From Peptococcus niger (GTDB lineage: Bacteria; Bacillota; Peptococcia; Peptococcales; Peptococcaceae), in the NCBI RefSeq assembly GCF_900101835.1, contig NZ_FNAF01000001.1, positions 266,361-330,360 on the forward strand: a DNA stretch of 64,000 nt, in the 5' to 3' direction. How positions within the stretch are numbered: the first letter of the stretch is position 1; each line of letters starts with the position of its first letter. The notes beneath the pieces are model-generated. The model saw nothing but the letters and a program-made list of their open reading frames with translations. It had not been told where the DNA came from and did not search any database. Below, one piece after another: positions 8,180 through 17,064 of this stretch. The translations under genes were made by a program, and so were the position numbers.

Positions 8180-8968
8180 CTATTGAGATATTTTCAAGGT
8201 TTGAGCATAGCTTGCCATCACCGCATCAATCAAACCACTACGTACACCGGCTTTCTCCATGGCGCAAATACCGGCAATGGTCGTGCCGCCGGGAGAGGTC
8301 ACCTTATCCTTCAGACAGGCCGGGTGAGCCCCGTCTTGAAGGGCCAATTCGGCAGATCCTTTCATGGTTTGGGCAGCAATTTCATAACTGACGGCCCGAG
8401 GTATCCCAAGCGCTACCAGCGCATCTGAGCAGGCTTCCAAAATTTGAAAGAAAAAGGCCGGCCCACAGCCATTAACCGTCCCGGCCTTGTCCAGGCTCGC
8501 TTCATCCAGGATAACCGTCCGGCCGATGGTCGTCAAAAAACCTTCTGCCCACTTGATGTCCCCGTCGTCAAGACCCGGATTGGGCGCCATAATGCTCATG
8601 GAGGCGCCTACGGATGCAGCCACATTAGGCATGACCCGGATCAAGCGGTCATGTCTCACCAGCTCAGCTAAACGCGCCAGCGGTGTCCCGGCCAAAATGG
8701 ACAGCACCAAGGGGGTGGCGTGCGAACTGCGCAAATCTGCCGCTACAGCCTCCAACTGTTGAGGCTTGACAGCCAGTACGACGGCATCGCTGGTCTCATA
8801 CAAAGCGGCATTATCCGGCATAAAGGTCAGGCCCCATTCTTCTGCAAAAGCGCGCCCATGTGATTCATTGCGTTGGGAAAAAGCGATGGCATAATCCGCT
8901 CCATCGCTTAAAACGGCTTTAATCATGGCTTGTGCCATAGCGCCGCAGCCTATAAATCCAAGCTTCAT
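8180..8968 (-). CDS. proC: Pyrroline-5-carboxylate reductase
   Basis: A 262-residue cytosolic enzyme that reduces pyrroline-5-carboxylate to proline with NAD(P)H. The N-terminal Rossmann loop reads GFIGCGAMAQAM; VLAVKPQ and the VMPNVAASVGASMS segment follow, and the C-terminal signature SPGGTTIAGI is intact. Length matches the family. proC is found within the sepF-yggT cluster in many Bacillota. It follows sepF by only 3 bp. Proline genes proA/proB are not in the window. Confidence 0.95.
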   Translation of the reverse strand: MKLGFIGCGAMAQAMIKAVLSDGADYAIAFSQRNESHGRAFAEEWGLTFMPDNAALYETSDAVVLAVKPQQLEAVAADLRSSHATPLVLSILAGTPLARLAELVRHDRLIRVMPNVAASVGASMSIMAPNPGLDDGDIKWAEGFLTTIGRTVILDEASLDKAGTVNGCGPAFFFQILEACSDALVALGIPRAVSYEIAAQTMKGSAELALQDGAHPACLKDKVTSPGGTTIAGICAMEKAGVRSGLIDAVMASYAQTLKISQ

Positions 8969-8971
8969 AAT

Positions 8972-9502
8972 TTAAAAATCACCCTTGCCCCGCTGATGAT
9001 TGACCCATTCGGCAATGGTCGGTCCATAATCTCCGTCATTTAAACTGCCGCGCAATTCGTTTTCCAGGCTTACTGATGGCGGAACCGCTACAAAAATAGC
9101 CCCTCGGTCATTGATTTTTTGGATGGACCCGTTCAAGGCAAAAATAGCCCCACTGACGAAGTTAACAATATTGACCGCTTCCTCCACCTGGCATTCATGC
9201 AAATCGAAAACAACAACACGATTGTCCAAAAGGTAGCGCGTAATCGTCTGCGCTTCTTCAAACCGCATCGGCTGCAACAATACAATTTTCATATCATCAC
9301 CACCGCTGTAAGAGGCCTCTTCCGTTGCAATGGGAAAGCTCTCCCGGAAGCGGCTGACCGGCGAAAAGCGACGTTCTTCTGTCTGGACCGGCGCATCATA
9401 CGATTCGTAATAGTCGTTATGATAATCGTCTTCCAATTGTGCGTTTTCATCTTCTGCGTCTACAAAACCCACAAGATCCAATAATTTTTTACCTATAGCC
9501 AT
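8972..9502 (-). CDS. sepF: Cell division protein SepF
   Basis: A 176-residue protein that tethers FtsZ to the membrane and shapes the septal ring. An N-terminal amphipathic start (MAIGKKLLDLVGFVD) could bind membrane, an acidic Tyr/Glu-rich linker follows (about 15-70), and the C-terminal SepF domain (about 72-155) contains DLHECQVEEAVNIVNFVSGA and the NGSIQKINDRGAIFVAVP segment. The start at 9502 has GGGGGTC 5 nt upstream. It lies between ylmE and proC, as in other Bacillota. Confidence 0.94.
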   Translation of the reverse strand: MAIGKKLLDLVGFVDAEDENAQLEDDYHNDYYESYDAPVQTEERRFSPVSRFRESFPIATEEASYSGGDDMKIVLLQPMRFEEAQTITRYLLDNRVVVFDLHECQVEEAVNIVNFVSGAIFALNGSIQKINDRGAIFVAVPPSVSLENELRGSLNDGDYGPTIAEWVNHQRGKGDF

Positions 9503-9517
9503 GCTCTGACCCCCAAG

Positions 9518-10210
9518 TTATTTCTTTCCGAAAATAGCGCTTCCGATGCGTACCATCGTAGCTCCTTCTTCAATAGCAACGTCATAATCACCACTCATCC
9601 CCATGGACAAATGGGTCATTGATACATTTGGTATTTCTAAAGTTTGATACTCTTTAAACATCTCATAAAGTCCTTTAAAATAAGGACGCAACTCATTTTT
9701 ATCCTCTAAATTTGGCGCAATGAACATCAAACCTTCACAACGCAAATGAGGAAACTCAGCAAATCTTTCCAGAAATGCCTTCACTTCTTCCGGTGGCATA
9801 CCGTATTTTTGCTCTTCTCCGGCCATATTCACCTGAACCAGCACCGATACGGTAACATCTTTGGCGGCAGCTCTTTTTTCAATTTCCTGCGCCAATCGTT
9901 CACTGTCTAAGGATTGAATCATCGCCACCCGGCCAACAATTTGCCGAACCTTATTGGTCTGTAAATGACCGATGACATGAAAAGGTACCTGTTCATCTTC
10001 CAGCGCATCCAGTTTGGGCAGCAATTCTTGGATCCTGTTTTCACCAAAGACCCTTGCACCGGCCGCCTGGGCTTCACGAATTTCATCTACGCTGTGAAAC
10101 TTACTAACGGCCACAAGCGTCACTGGTAAATCAGGATGAGGACTCTTAGCGCGCGCCGCCTCAATTTTTTCTTGAATCCTTGCAATATTTTCTTGAATAG
10201 ACAATATCAA
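9518..10210 (-). CDS. ylmE: PLP homeostasis protein YlmE/YggS
   Basis: A 230-residue PLP-binding protein of the YggS/PROSC family that keeps free pyridoxal phosphate balanced and has no known catalytic activity. The PLP lysine lies in VTLVAVSKFHS (about residue 34), and the family landmarks FGENRIQEL, HVIGHLQTNK and the phosphate-binding MGMSGDYDVAIEEG near the C-terminus are all present. It sits directly upstream of sepF, the usual place in Gram-positive genomes. Confidence 0.94.
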   Translation of the reverse strand: MILSIQENIARIQEKIEAARAKSPHPDLPVTLVAVSKFHSVDEIREAQAAGARVFGENRIQELLPKLDALEDEQVPFHVIGHLQTNKVRQIVGRVAMIQSLDSERLAQEIEKRAAAKDVTVSVLVQVNMAGEEQKYGMPPEEVKAFLERFAEFPHLRCEGLMFIAPNLEDKNELRPYFKGLYEMFKEYQTLEIPNVSMTHLSMGMSGDYDVAIEEGATMVRIGSAIFGKK

Positions 10211-10213
10211 CCC

Positions 10214-11185
10214 TCACTTTAATATTTCACCTTCACGCACGCGTTCAGGCGTAGTGATAATGGTCGTTCCTTTTGGCAGAATATCACAGGTCACCTTATT
10301 TTTTGTCTTATGGATGACATGAACGCGCTGCCATTTGACCATCCCGTTATCCAGGGTATAAATGCCCGGTATTTTTCGACCTGACTGACCCGTTTTCATC
10401 ATCAGGGTCGCTTGGTCAAGTTTGAGAACGCCTTGTTCTCGCTTATAAGCCTCCGCCTGAACGACACGTTCCAATAAAAACATATCACTCATAGGGCCTA
10501 AGTTAAGCCTTGCCCAACTTTTTCCATTTTTATCTTTATCCACGCTAAGCACATAGGCCCGGACATCATCTCCTGTATCCGGAAAGCGAATTCGGATAAC
10601 TTCATCAGCTTTTTTAATCACATGGTTGTTTTTATCTGAAAACGAAAAATACAAGACCACCGGTTTCAAATTATCAATAACGGCTGCGCAAACGGTACCG
10701 CGGGTGACATCCCGTTTACCGAAGCTTTCTTTAGCCTTGCTTTTGTCGTCTTCATAAATGCTTTTTAAATCTAAGCCCTCAATCGTGTCCGGGTCATCAA
10801 CGCTTTCATAACCGTCAATGGCATAATTGACAATGCCGGCGATCGGCGCCAGATACTCTTTTTTGTATTTCTTTTCGTTTTTATCAGATGTATACAATAA
10901 ATCCGCGATAAGTTGCTTTTTAGCAACACGTTCGCCCTGTTCAGCACGCGGCTCATATGTCCCGTCATGCTGAACTTTTATAAGCTCTGTTTCAGCATAT
11001 ATATAACCATACCCCTGAACTTTTAAATCTCGGGTTTCACTGTCTATCACAACTGTTTCCACCAGAGAATGGTTAATTTTTGTATAGATGGCGCTGCCGG
11101 CCACCCAGATGAGAAGGATGGCCATAATAATCACCACAACGCGATGCACCGGATGCCAATTGGCAAGGGGCAATTGCCGTTTCAT
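10214..11185 (-). CDS. HlyD-like membrane-anchored adaptor protein
   Basis: A roughly 323-residue protein with a single N-terminal membrane helix (about 18-38, VVIIMAILLIWVAGSAIY) and a soluble part with a biotinyl-lipoyl-like segment (GTYEPRAEQGERVAKKQLIADL) as in HlyD membrane-fusion proteins. No ABC or RND partner is next to it. Proteins of this kind often precede ylmE-sepF in Clostridia, suggesting an envelope or division role rather than drug efflux. TTG at 11188 or ATG at 11185 are both possible behind GGGAGGG; ATG is chosen. It is the first gene of the ylmE-sepF-proC-yggT-ylmH operon. Confidence 0.75.
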   Translation of the reverse strand: MKRQLPLANWHPVHRVVVIIMAILLIWVAGSAIYTKINHSLVETVVIDSETRDLKVQGYGYIYAETELIKVQHDGTYEPRAEQGERVAKKQLIADLLYTSDKNEKKYKKEYLAPIAGIVNYAIDGYESVDDPDTIEGLDLKSIYEDDKSKAKESFGKRDVTRGTVCAAVIDNLKPVVLYFSFSDKNNHVIKKADEVIRIRFPDTGDDVRAYVLSVDKDKNGKSWARLNLGPMSDMFLLERVVQAEAYKREQGVLKLDQATLMMKTGQSGRKIPGIYTLDNGMVKWQRVHVIHKTKNKVTCDILPKGTTIITTPERVREGEILK

Positions 11186-11227
11186 CAATAGACTGACCCT
11201 CCCATTCTAAAGCAAATTTCACCATTC

Positions 11228-11233
11228 ATTATA
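11228..11233 (-). promoter_or_regulatory. Candidate -10 box of the division operon
   Basis: TATAAT on the minus strand lies 43 bp upstream of the HlyD-like gene. A TACATT at a 16-bp distance is the only -35 candidate, so the promoter is likely but not strong by sequence. Confidence 0.45.
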
Positions 11234-11292
11234 TAACAAATGGACCCTCAATGTATACCATTTATCGTCCAGATGCTGATTTTCGACAACAT

Positions 11293-11322
11293 AAAAAATG
11301 CCTCAGTGGCAACCTGAGACAT
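11293..11322 (-). terminator. Terminator of the scp-glmS-floA operon
   Basis: A stem ATGTCTCAG/CTGAGGCAT (one G-T pair) with a 7-nt loop is followed by TTTTTT on the minus strand. It also has a T-run on the plus strand. It ends the long operon that starts at 16939. Confidence 0.85.
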
Positions 11323-11330
11323 TTTTTAAA

Positions 11331-11984
11331 TTATAAACGTCGAGCGCCAGGCCCCTGGCAAGGCCGGGTTAAAATATTTTGCCAAACGATGCCCTTGGCA
11401 ATTTCTTCCGGCTTCATAACAAGATGAACCTGAGCCGACAAGGGCGAGGCTTGATCTAAATTTTCCACCTGAACATTAATGGCCCGGTCGGCATACCGAC
11501 TGCGCAACCTGGTTTTTCGACGTCCCGGAGCTTCAACCGACGCCTGGTCACCTGACTGCCTTTTCAAATCATTTTTCGGCAAAGATCCTTTCGCCGGCTT
11601 TTGGTCGCTTGAGATGGTCTTCAAGGGCGCGACTGCTTTTGCCGTCACTTCACGTGCCTTCCGTTCAGCAGCTTTACTGCTGGCCGGAGAAAGGGGCCTT
11701 GGTGGTAGGGGCAAGGATTTGTTCGGTGTTTTTTTTGCCGATGATTTTTTCCCGCTTGACCGCTTATGAGGATGTTTATTCGCCGTTACCGGCTTATTTT
11801 TAGCCGGACTGGTCAGTGAGGAGCCCTGTTTCGCCTGCTTTTTCTTTTTATTCTTGTTAAACTCATCTATGACCGGCTTAAACATAACAAAAAGAATGAA
11901 CAAGAAAAGCAAATCCCCAATCCCAGCAAAAATAAGCCCTCCAGCCTGGTCAAAGGGCAAGAAAAGATTGACCCCGGCATCCAT
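11331..11984 (-). CDS. Unknown basic membrane-anchored protein in the floA operon
   Basis: I do not recognise this 217-residue protein. A single hydrophobic segment lies near the N-terminus (about 15-37, GLIFAGIGDLLFLFILFVMF). It is followed by a very basic, low-complexity Lys/Ser/Pro/Ala linker (about 45-165) and a short more ordered C-terminal part with RKTRLRSRYADRAINVQVEN and VHLVMKPEEIAKGIVWQNIL. The ATG overlaps the floA stop by one base (TAATG), so it is translationally coupled to floA. The layout suggests a cytosolic tail that could bind nucleic acid or acidic partners. Function unknown; a FloA accessory role is inferred from coupling only. Confidence 0.7.
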   Translation of the reverse strand: MDAGVNLFLPFDQAGGLIFAGIGDLLFLFILFVMFKPVIDEFNKNKKKKQAKQGSSLTSPAKNKPVTANKHPHKRSSGKKSSAKKTPNKSLPLPPRPLSPASSKAAERKAREVTAKAVAPLKTISSDQKPAKGSLPKNDLKRQSGDQASVEAPGRRKTRLRSRYADRAINVQVENLDQASPLSAQVHLVMKPEEIAKGIVWQNILTRPCQGPGARRL

Positions 11985-12970
11985 TAGAGATTGCCCTGTC
12001 CGTCATCGTTTGCCTGACCGATTTGACGCCGCATACCGGTGTCCGCTTGAACGTTCATCATATTGTAGTAGTCCATGACCCCAAGATGACCACTACGGAA
12101 GGCTTCCGCCATGGCTTGTGGCACCTCAGCTTCAGCTTCAACCACCTTGGCCTTCATTTCTTGGACCTTGGCTTTCATTTCCTGCTCAGTTGCGACGGCC
12201 ATAGCGCGACGTTCTTCCGCCTTGGCCTGGGCAATATTTTTATCCGCTTCCGCCTGATCCATCTGCAGTTCAGCACCAATGTTGCGCCCAACATCAACAT
12301 CGGCGATATCAATGGACAGGATTTCAAAAGCCGTCCCGGCATCCAAGCCTTTGGCCAATACGGTTTTCGAAATGCTGTCCGGATTTTCCAAAACCTGGTT
12401 GTGGTTTTCCGAGCTCCCGACGGTGGAGACAATCCCTTCGCCAACGCGGGCAATAATGGTCTCTTCGCCGGCGCCACCGACCAAGCGGTCAATATTGGCC
12501 CGCACCGTAACACGGGCGGTCACGACCACTTGAATGCCGTTTTTCGCCATGGCAGCAATGGGATCTGTTGTAATAACCTTTGGGGTAACGGAAATGATCA
12601 CCGCTTCCCGCACATCACGACCGGCCAGATCAATGGCAGCCGCTCTGGAGAAATCAATGTCAATACCGGCACGTTCTGCAGCAATCAAGGCATCCACCAC
12701 CCGGTCCACATCACCGCCGGCCAAAAAATGCGCTTCCAGCTTTGAAATATCAATGCCCAGGCCGGCCTTGGTCGCCTTAATCAAAGGCAAGACAATCGTC
12801 TGTGGCCGCACACGGCGCAACCGCATCCCAATCAGATTGGCCAAGCTGACCTTGACATTGGCCGCCATGGCCGAAATCCATAAACCGACTGGAATAAAAT
12901 ATACAAACAAAGAAAATACAACGAGAACGACAAAGGCTAGAAATAAAACCAGGGCAAATCCGGCTGTCAT
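11984..12970 (-). CDS. floA: Flotillin-like protein FloA
   Basis: A 328-residue scaffold protein of functional membrane microdomains, homologous to YqfA of Bacillus. A hydrophobic hairpin lies at the N-terminus (about 3-30), followed by the SPFH-like region with [22 protein letters not shown] and [14 protein letters not shown], then an Ala/Glu-rich coiled coil (about 225-295) rich in [20 protein letters not shown]. The start has GGAGG 5 nt upstream. It is preceded by an nfeD gene with a 10-bp gap, the conserved NfeD-FloA pair. Confidence 0.95.
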   Translation of the reverse strand: MTAGFALVLFLAFVVLVVFSLFVYFIPVGLWISAMAANVKVSLANLIGMRLRRVRPQTIVLPLIKATKAGLGIDISKLEAHFLAGGDVDRVVDALIAAERAGIDIDFSRAAAIDLAGRDVREAVIISVTPKVITTDPIAAMAKNGIQVVVTARVTVRANIDRLVGGAGEETIIARVGEGIVSTVGSSENHNQVLENPDSISKTVLAKGLDAGTAFEILSIDIADVDVGRNIGAELQMDQAEADKNIAQAKAEERRAMAVATEQEMKAKVQEMKAKVVEAEAEVPQAMAEAFRSGHLGVMDYYNMMNVQADTGMRRQIGQANDDGQGNL

Positions 12971-12980
12971 ACCTTCCTCC

Positions 12981-13469
12981 TTAATTGTCTTCTGATATCA
13001 TGCGTACAATGAGCCAAGTCCCATCCCGTGCAACCACTTCAACGGGACTGCCTTTAGAAATGAAATCACCGCGCGTGGTCACATCTACACGTTCATCATC
13101 TGCAGTAACCATCGTACCGGCCGGTCTGAGGTCGGTCAGCGCGTGACCCTTTAAACCGATATAGGCTTGCAAGGCTTTTCCGGTAGACACAAACCCTTCT
13201 TCTGTGCTCAAGGATTGTCGGAGATTAAATTTTTCCATTTTGCGGCTTCGCTTCGCCACTTTCACAACCAAGGGAATAATGATTGCCATGACGACAACCG
13301 TCACCGCCATCTTTGGTAAGGCATCTGCCAGGTTGTCTTCACTCAGGTAGACCCCAATGAGGATGCATAAGGCTCCGGTAATACCGAAGACGCCAAACCC
13401 GGGCACAAAGACTTCCACTAAGATTAGCACTAATCCCAAAACGAAAAAAGCAATCGGCAAAAAATCCAT
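12981..13469 (-). CDS. Short NfeD-family membrane protein
   Basis: A 162-residue NfeD protein. Two to three hydrophobic helices occupy residues 1-75 ([20 protein letters not shown] and following), and the C-terminal OB-fold region (about 95-160) has the [15 protein letters not shown] and [10 protein letters not shown] segments of the family. NfeD proteins are partners of flotillin/stomatin scaffolds. This is the short form without the ClpP-like serine protease domain. It lies between glmS and floA in one operon. Confidence 0.9.
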   Translation of the reverse strand: MDFLPIAFFVLGLVLILVEVFVPGFGVFGITGALCILIGVYLSEDNLADALPKMAVTVVVMAIIIPLVVKVAKRSRKMEKFNLRQSLSTEEGFVSTGKALQAYIGLKGHALTDLRPAGTMVTADDERVDVTTRGDFISKGSPVEVVARDGTWLIVRMISEDN

Positions 13470-13490
13470 CTGCCCCTCCTCCCGTCTTGT

Positions 13491-15317
13491 TTATTCCACG
13501 GTAACACTTTTAGCCAAGTTGCGCGGCTGATCAATATCGCAACCACGAGCATCGGCGGTATAGTAGGCCAGCAATTGGAGCGGAATGGCCGCTAAAATCG
13601 GCGACATCAAATCCAAGCAAGCCGGAATCAAAAAGCGCTGATCCAGGTCATCAGAAATAGGCGCATGATTTTCTTTCAAAAGGCATAAAATACGGCCGTT
13701 GCGGGCTTTTATTTCATTCACGTTAGACATGGTCTTTTCAAATGTTTTTTCCTGCAAGGCAATGGCCACAAAGGGGGTGTCTTCTGTTACCAAGGCTAGG
13801 GTGCCATGCTTGAGCTCCCCGGCTGCGTAAGCCTCAGCATGAATGTAAGAAATCTCTTTGATTTTTAAGGCGCCTTCTTGCGCCACAGCCCAGTCAGCGC
13901 CGCGACCAATGTAAAACAAATGCTCCGTATCCACCAAGGTGCGGCTCAGGGCTTGAACCTCTGCCTTTTTGTCATCGGTTAAAAGCCTTTCAGCCTGTTC
14001 CGGCAATTTTTCCAGGGCACGCAGGAGGTCTTGATGGGCACTCATTTGGAAACGCCCTGCCTTGTCTCCCAAGTAAAAGGCCAGCAAGTACAAGGCAATC
14101 AACATGGCCGTATAAGCCTTCGTAGAGGCCACAGAGATTTCCGGACCGGCCCACAGGTACAAGACCTGATCGGCTTCTCGGCTGATAGCACTGCCGACAA
14201 CATTGGTAATGGCAATGGTTGTGGCGCCACGTTTTTTTGCTTCACGCAGTGCTTCCAGAGTGTCGGCTGTTTCGCCAGATTGACTGATTAAAATCACCAA
14301 GCTGTGCTCATCAAGCATGGGGTTGCGGTAGCGGAATTCCGATGCAACTTCTACGTTGACCGGAATTTGGAGGGTCATTTCAAGAAGGTCTTTGCCGACC
14401 AGACCGCTATGATAGGCCGTACCACAAGCTATAATGTCCACATGATGCCAATTTCGAATTTGCTCCGCCGTCAGGGTAAATTCTTTAAAAGTAACTGCGT
14501 CTTGGCCAATCCGTCCGGTCATCACACGCCGAAACGTTTCCGGCTGCTCATGAATTTCTTTGAGCATATAATGGGCATAGCCCTCTTTTTCAGCAGACTG
14601 TTCTTCCCATTCAATATGAACCTTCTCCCGCGTGCAGGGTTTGCCATCAGCATCCAGAATGGTATATTCTGTACCGGTTAAAGTGGCGATATCGCCGTTT
14701 TCCAGGTAAATGCAGTCACGTGTATGCTTCAATAAGGCCGGTACCCCGGAGGCCACCATCATTTCACCGTCGCCGATGCCGAGCACCAGCGGGCTGTTCA
14801 TGCGACAAACCACCATCGTTTCCGGCTCATCTGCGCAAATAATGGCCAAGGCATAAGAACCACGCACCTCTGCTAGGGCTTGACGAACGGCCTCAGTTAA
14901 ATTGCCCTTGTAAAAATGAGCGATCAAGTGGGCGATGACCTCACTGTCTGTATCGCTTTTGAAGGTTTCACCTTTCAAATACCGGTCCTTTAACGCCTCA
15001 TAGTTTTCAATAATCCCGTTATGGACCAAGGCAATTTTCCCATCAGCGCTTTGGTGGGGATGGGCATTATCACGTGTCGGACGCCCATGCGTTGCCCAGC
15101 GGGTATGGCCAATGGCCATATCGGAAACGATTGGTTCGGCGGCCAAGGCTGCCTCCAAGGCACTTAATTTACCCGGTTCTTTAACAACATGCATAACGCC
15201 ATTCATCACACCGGCAATCCCGGACGAGTCATAGCCGCGATATTCCAAACTGTGCAAGCCGTCGACAACAACGTCTTGCGCTCCATCATGACCGATGTAT
15301 CCAACTATTCCACACAT
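13491..15317 (-). CDS. glmS: Glucosamine-6-phosphate synthase (isomerizing)
   Basis: A 608-residue cytosolic enzyme that makes glucosamine-6-phosphate from fructose-6-phosphate and glutamine, the entry step to peptidoglycan amino sugars. The N-terminal glutaminase starts MCGIVGYIG with the catalytic Cys after the initiator Met. Two SIS sugar-isomerase domains follow (about 285-420 and 455-590), with SQSGETADTLEALR, and the protein ends with the canonical LAKSVTVE. The start is only 3 bp after scpB, which rules out a glmS ribozyme leader here. RBS GGAGGAA is well placed. Confidence 0.98.
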   Translation of the reverse strand: MCGIVGYIGHDGAQDVVVDGLHSLEYRGYDSSGIAGVMNGVMHVVKEPGKLSALEAALAAEPIVSDMAIGHTRWATHGRPTRDNAHPHQSADGKIALVHNGIIENYEALKDRYLKGETFKSDTDSEVIAHLIAHFYKGNLTEAVRQALAEVRGSYALAIICADEPETMVVCRMNSPLVLGIGDGEMMVASGVPALLKHTRDCIYLENGDIATLTGTEYTILDADGKPCTREKVHIEWEEQSAEKEGYAHYMLKEIHEQPETFRRVMTGRIGQDAVTFKEFTLTAEQIRNWHHVDIIACGTAYHSGLVGKDLLEMTLQIPVNVEVASEFRYRNPMLDEHSLVILISQSGETADTLEALREAKKRGATTIAITNVVGSAISREADQVLYLWAGPEISVASTKAYTAMLIALYLLAFYLGDKAGRFQMSAHQDLLRALEKLPEQAERLLTDDKKAEVQALSRTLVDTEHLFYIGRGADWAVAQEGALKIKEISYIHAEAYAAGELKHGTLALVTEDTPFVAIALQEKTFEKTMSNVNEIKARNGRILCLLKENHAPISDDLDQRFLIPACLDLMSPILAAIPLQLLAYYTADARGCDIDQPRNLAKSVTVE

Positions 15318-15320
15318 AAG

Positions 15321-15866
15321 TTATTCCTCCTGTAGTGTCTCATCTGCAGCTGCACATGTTTCCGGAAGAGGGGGTAAATCTTCCAAGCAATCCAATCCGA
15401 ATGTGCGCAAGAAGAGTCCCGTGGTCCCATATAAAATCGGTCGACCCGGTGCTTCTTTGCGGCCGCGTTCTTCCAAAAGGCCCCGCTCTAAGAGCGACCG
15501 AATCGGCCCGTCTGAACTGACGCCCCGCACACCTTCAATGTCAGCCCGTGTCACCGGTTCCCGGTAAGCCACAATGGCGGCTGTTTCTAAAGCTGCTTGA
15601 GACAATTGCGGTTGTTTTAGCGAAAAAAAAGCCTGCATATAATCCGCTATTTCCGCACCGACATAAAATTGATAGCCACCGGCAATGGCCCGTAAGTAAA
15701 AGCCGTGACGGCCGGGGGCGTATGTTTCACATAAATCGTTTAAAATGCTCTGCACCTCAAAATCTGCAACCCCGACGGTTTTCGCCAATTCATCAGATGA
15801 AAGGGGCACATCGGAAATAAACAGCAAGCCTTCGATAATGCGGTGCAAAGAATAATCAATACTCAT
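15321..15866 (-). CDS. scpB: Segregation and condensation protein B
   Basis: A 181-residue kleisin-associated protein that with ScpA and SMC forms the bacterial condensin. Two winged-helix regions are visible, with RIIEGLLFISDVPLSSDELA at the start and the well conserved QAALETAAIVAYREPVTRADIE followed by EGVRGVSSDGPIRSLLERGL. The chosen ATG at 15866 has AAGGA 4 nt upstream and overlaps scpA by 11 nt; the longer frame starting at 15905 would lie inside scpA. Confidence 0.95.
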   Translation of the reverse strand: MSIDYSLHRIIEGLLFISDVPLSSDELAKTVGVADFEVQSILNDLCETYAPGRHGFYLRAIAGGYQFYVGAEIADYMQAFFSLKQPQLSQAALETAAIVAYREPVTRADIEGVRGVSSDGPIRSLLERGLLEERGRKEAPGRPILYGTTGLFLRTFGLDCLEDLPPLPETCAAADETLQEE

Positions 15867-16599
15867 AGTTTCCTTCCAATTGAGGATGTAACCAAATTTC
15901 ACCAAAACGCTCCGTTTGAATCAATTGAATCGTATTTCTGTGTAAACACTCCAAAAGCGCCAGAAAATACCCGATCACATCGTACTTATTGTGTAACGTC
16001 CTACACAAATCGCTAAAGGTTAGTTTCCCACGTTCATTCACCCGATCAAGTAGGTCTACTGCGTAATCTTCAATGGAGATTTCCGCTCTTGTCAAATGGA
16101 CTGCCGGTTCAGGGGCCTTCATGGCTTTTATAACCGCTTCATAAGCCGAGAGAAGGGCCTCCATTGGGACCTCTTTTAGTGGCAATTCCGCCTGGTACTG
16201 CTTGGCCAAGTCTGCTGTATCCACCAGCCGCGGCATTTGATGCTCTTCCTCTGCATAGCGTTGTTTCAAAAAATCCGCTGTTTCGCGGATCAAGCGGTAC
16301 TCCAAAATCTGCGCCACCAGCTCTCGACGCGGATCGTTTTCTTCGTCAACTTTTAAGCGGGGCATTAACATCCGCACCTTAATCCGCACCAGATTGGCCG
16401 CCATCAGGACAAAACCGGAAGCGATTTCCAAATTCATGCTTTCGGCTTCCCGCAAATATGCCAAATACTGATCTGTCAGCTGGGCAATGGGAATATCCGA
16501 GATATCAATTTTGTTTTTTTCCAGCAGATGCATGAGCAAGTCCATCGGGCCTTCAAAATCATTCAATTTAAAAGCCAAGGCCGAATAATCTGCATTCAT
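15856..16599 (-). CDS. scpA: Segregation and condensation protein A
   Basis: A 247-residue kleisin subunit bridging SMC head domains. The N-terminal landmarks LNDFEGPMDLLMHLLEKNKI and the DISDIPIAQLTDQYL segment are clear, as is the C-terminal winged helix (about 185-247) containing FSDLCRTLHNKYDVIGYFLALLE. Its ATG overlaps the stop of the upstream DUF1232 gene by one base (TAATG). The scpA-scpB overlap indicates coupled, balanced synthesis. Confidence 0.96.
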   Translation of the reverse strand: MNADYSALAFKLNDFEGPMDLLMHLLEKNKIDISDIPIAQLTDQYLAYLREAESMNLEIASGFVLMAANLVRIKVRMLMPRLKVDEENDPRRELVAQILEYRLIRETADFLKQRYAEEEHQMPRLVDTADLAKQYQAELPLKEVPMEALLSAYEAVIKAMKAPEPAVHLTRAEISIEDYAVDLLDRVNERGKLTFSDLCRTLHNKYDVIGYFLALLECLHRNTIQLIQTERFGEIWLHPQLEGNYEY

Positions 16600-16880
16600 T
16601 AGTGTTTAATATCTTTCCAGCCGTGTTCTTGACGAATATCCTCCGGAACCTTCGACATAAACCAGCCATATAAAATCAGAAAAACAGCCATGTCATCCAA
16701 CTGACCAATCAAGGGAATATCAATGATTAAATCATTCGGCCAAAGCAAATAGCCACCGGCCAAGCCAATAAAAGCAGCTTTTTGAAGTGTTGATATCCGC
16801 GAATCCCCAATCATCCGAAAAGAAGCCAAAACATTATTGGGTAAATGCCTGATTCTTTTTAGGTTGTTAATCAATGCCAT
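16599..16880 (-). CDS. YkvA/DUF1232-type small membrane protein
   Basis: A 93-residue protein of the DUF1232 family (YkvA-like). The core LQKAAFIGLAGGYLLWPNDL and the DIPLIGQLDDMAVFLILYG segment are typical: the WPxDLIxxxP...G.LDD motif plus one or two membrane helices. The function is unknown. The start MALINNL is chosen because GAGGG sits 6 nt before it; the longer frame begins inside the promoter. It is the first gene of the scpA-scpB-glmS-nfeD-floA operon. Confidence 0.8.
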   Translation of the reverse strand: MALINNLKRIRHLPNNVLASFRMIGDSRISTLQKAAFIGLAGGYLLWPNDLIIDIPLIGQLDDMAVFLILYGWFMSKVPEDIRQEHGWKDIKH

Positions 16881-16910
16881 TTTATCCCTCATTTCTTTCA
16901 TCATAAAGTC

Positions 16911-16939
16911 AATATAGCATAAATGGGTATCCTTGACAA
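16911..16939 (-). promoter_or_regulatory. Promoter of the DUF1232-scp-glmS-floA operon
   Basis: TTGTCA (16934-16939) and TATATT (16911-16916) on the minus strand with a 17-bp spacer, 31 bp upstream of the first start codon. Confidence 0.7.
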
Positions 16940-16998
16940 TTTCTAGTTCTGTAAAAGAAGTGTAGCCACAAGATCTTTGCATTCTTTTTACTTGAATA

Positions 16999-17039
16999 TA
17001 AAAAGCGCAACCAAAATCAGCACATTTTTGGTTGCGCTT
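16999..17039 (-). terminator. Terminator of the zapA-der-plsY-gpsA operon
   Basis: A 14-bp perfect stem (17003-17016 with 17026-17039) and a 9-nt loop is followed by TTTTATA on the minus strand, just after gpsA. Confidence 0.88.
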
Positions 17040-17064
17040 ACGGTTTCACGCCGTGCGCAAAACA

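Noticed and set aside
7907..8428. 173-codon plus-strand open frame
   Set aside because: Antisense to yggT and proC, both firmly identified; no family features.
12023..12745. 240-codon plus-strand open frame
   Set aside because: It is antisense to floA, is His/Asn-rich in the way shadow frames are, and has no start signal.
15318..15323. glmS ribozyme upstream of glmS
   Set aside because: Only 3 bp separate the scpB stop from the glmS start.
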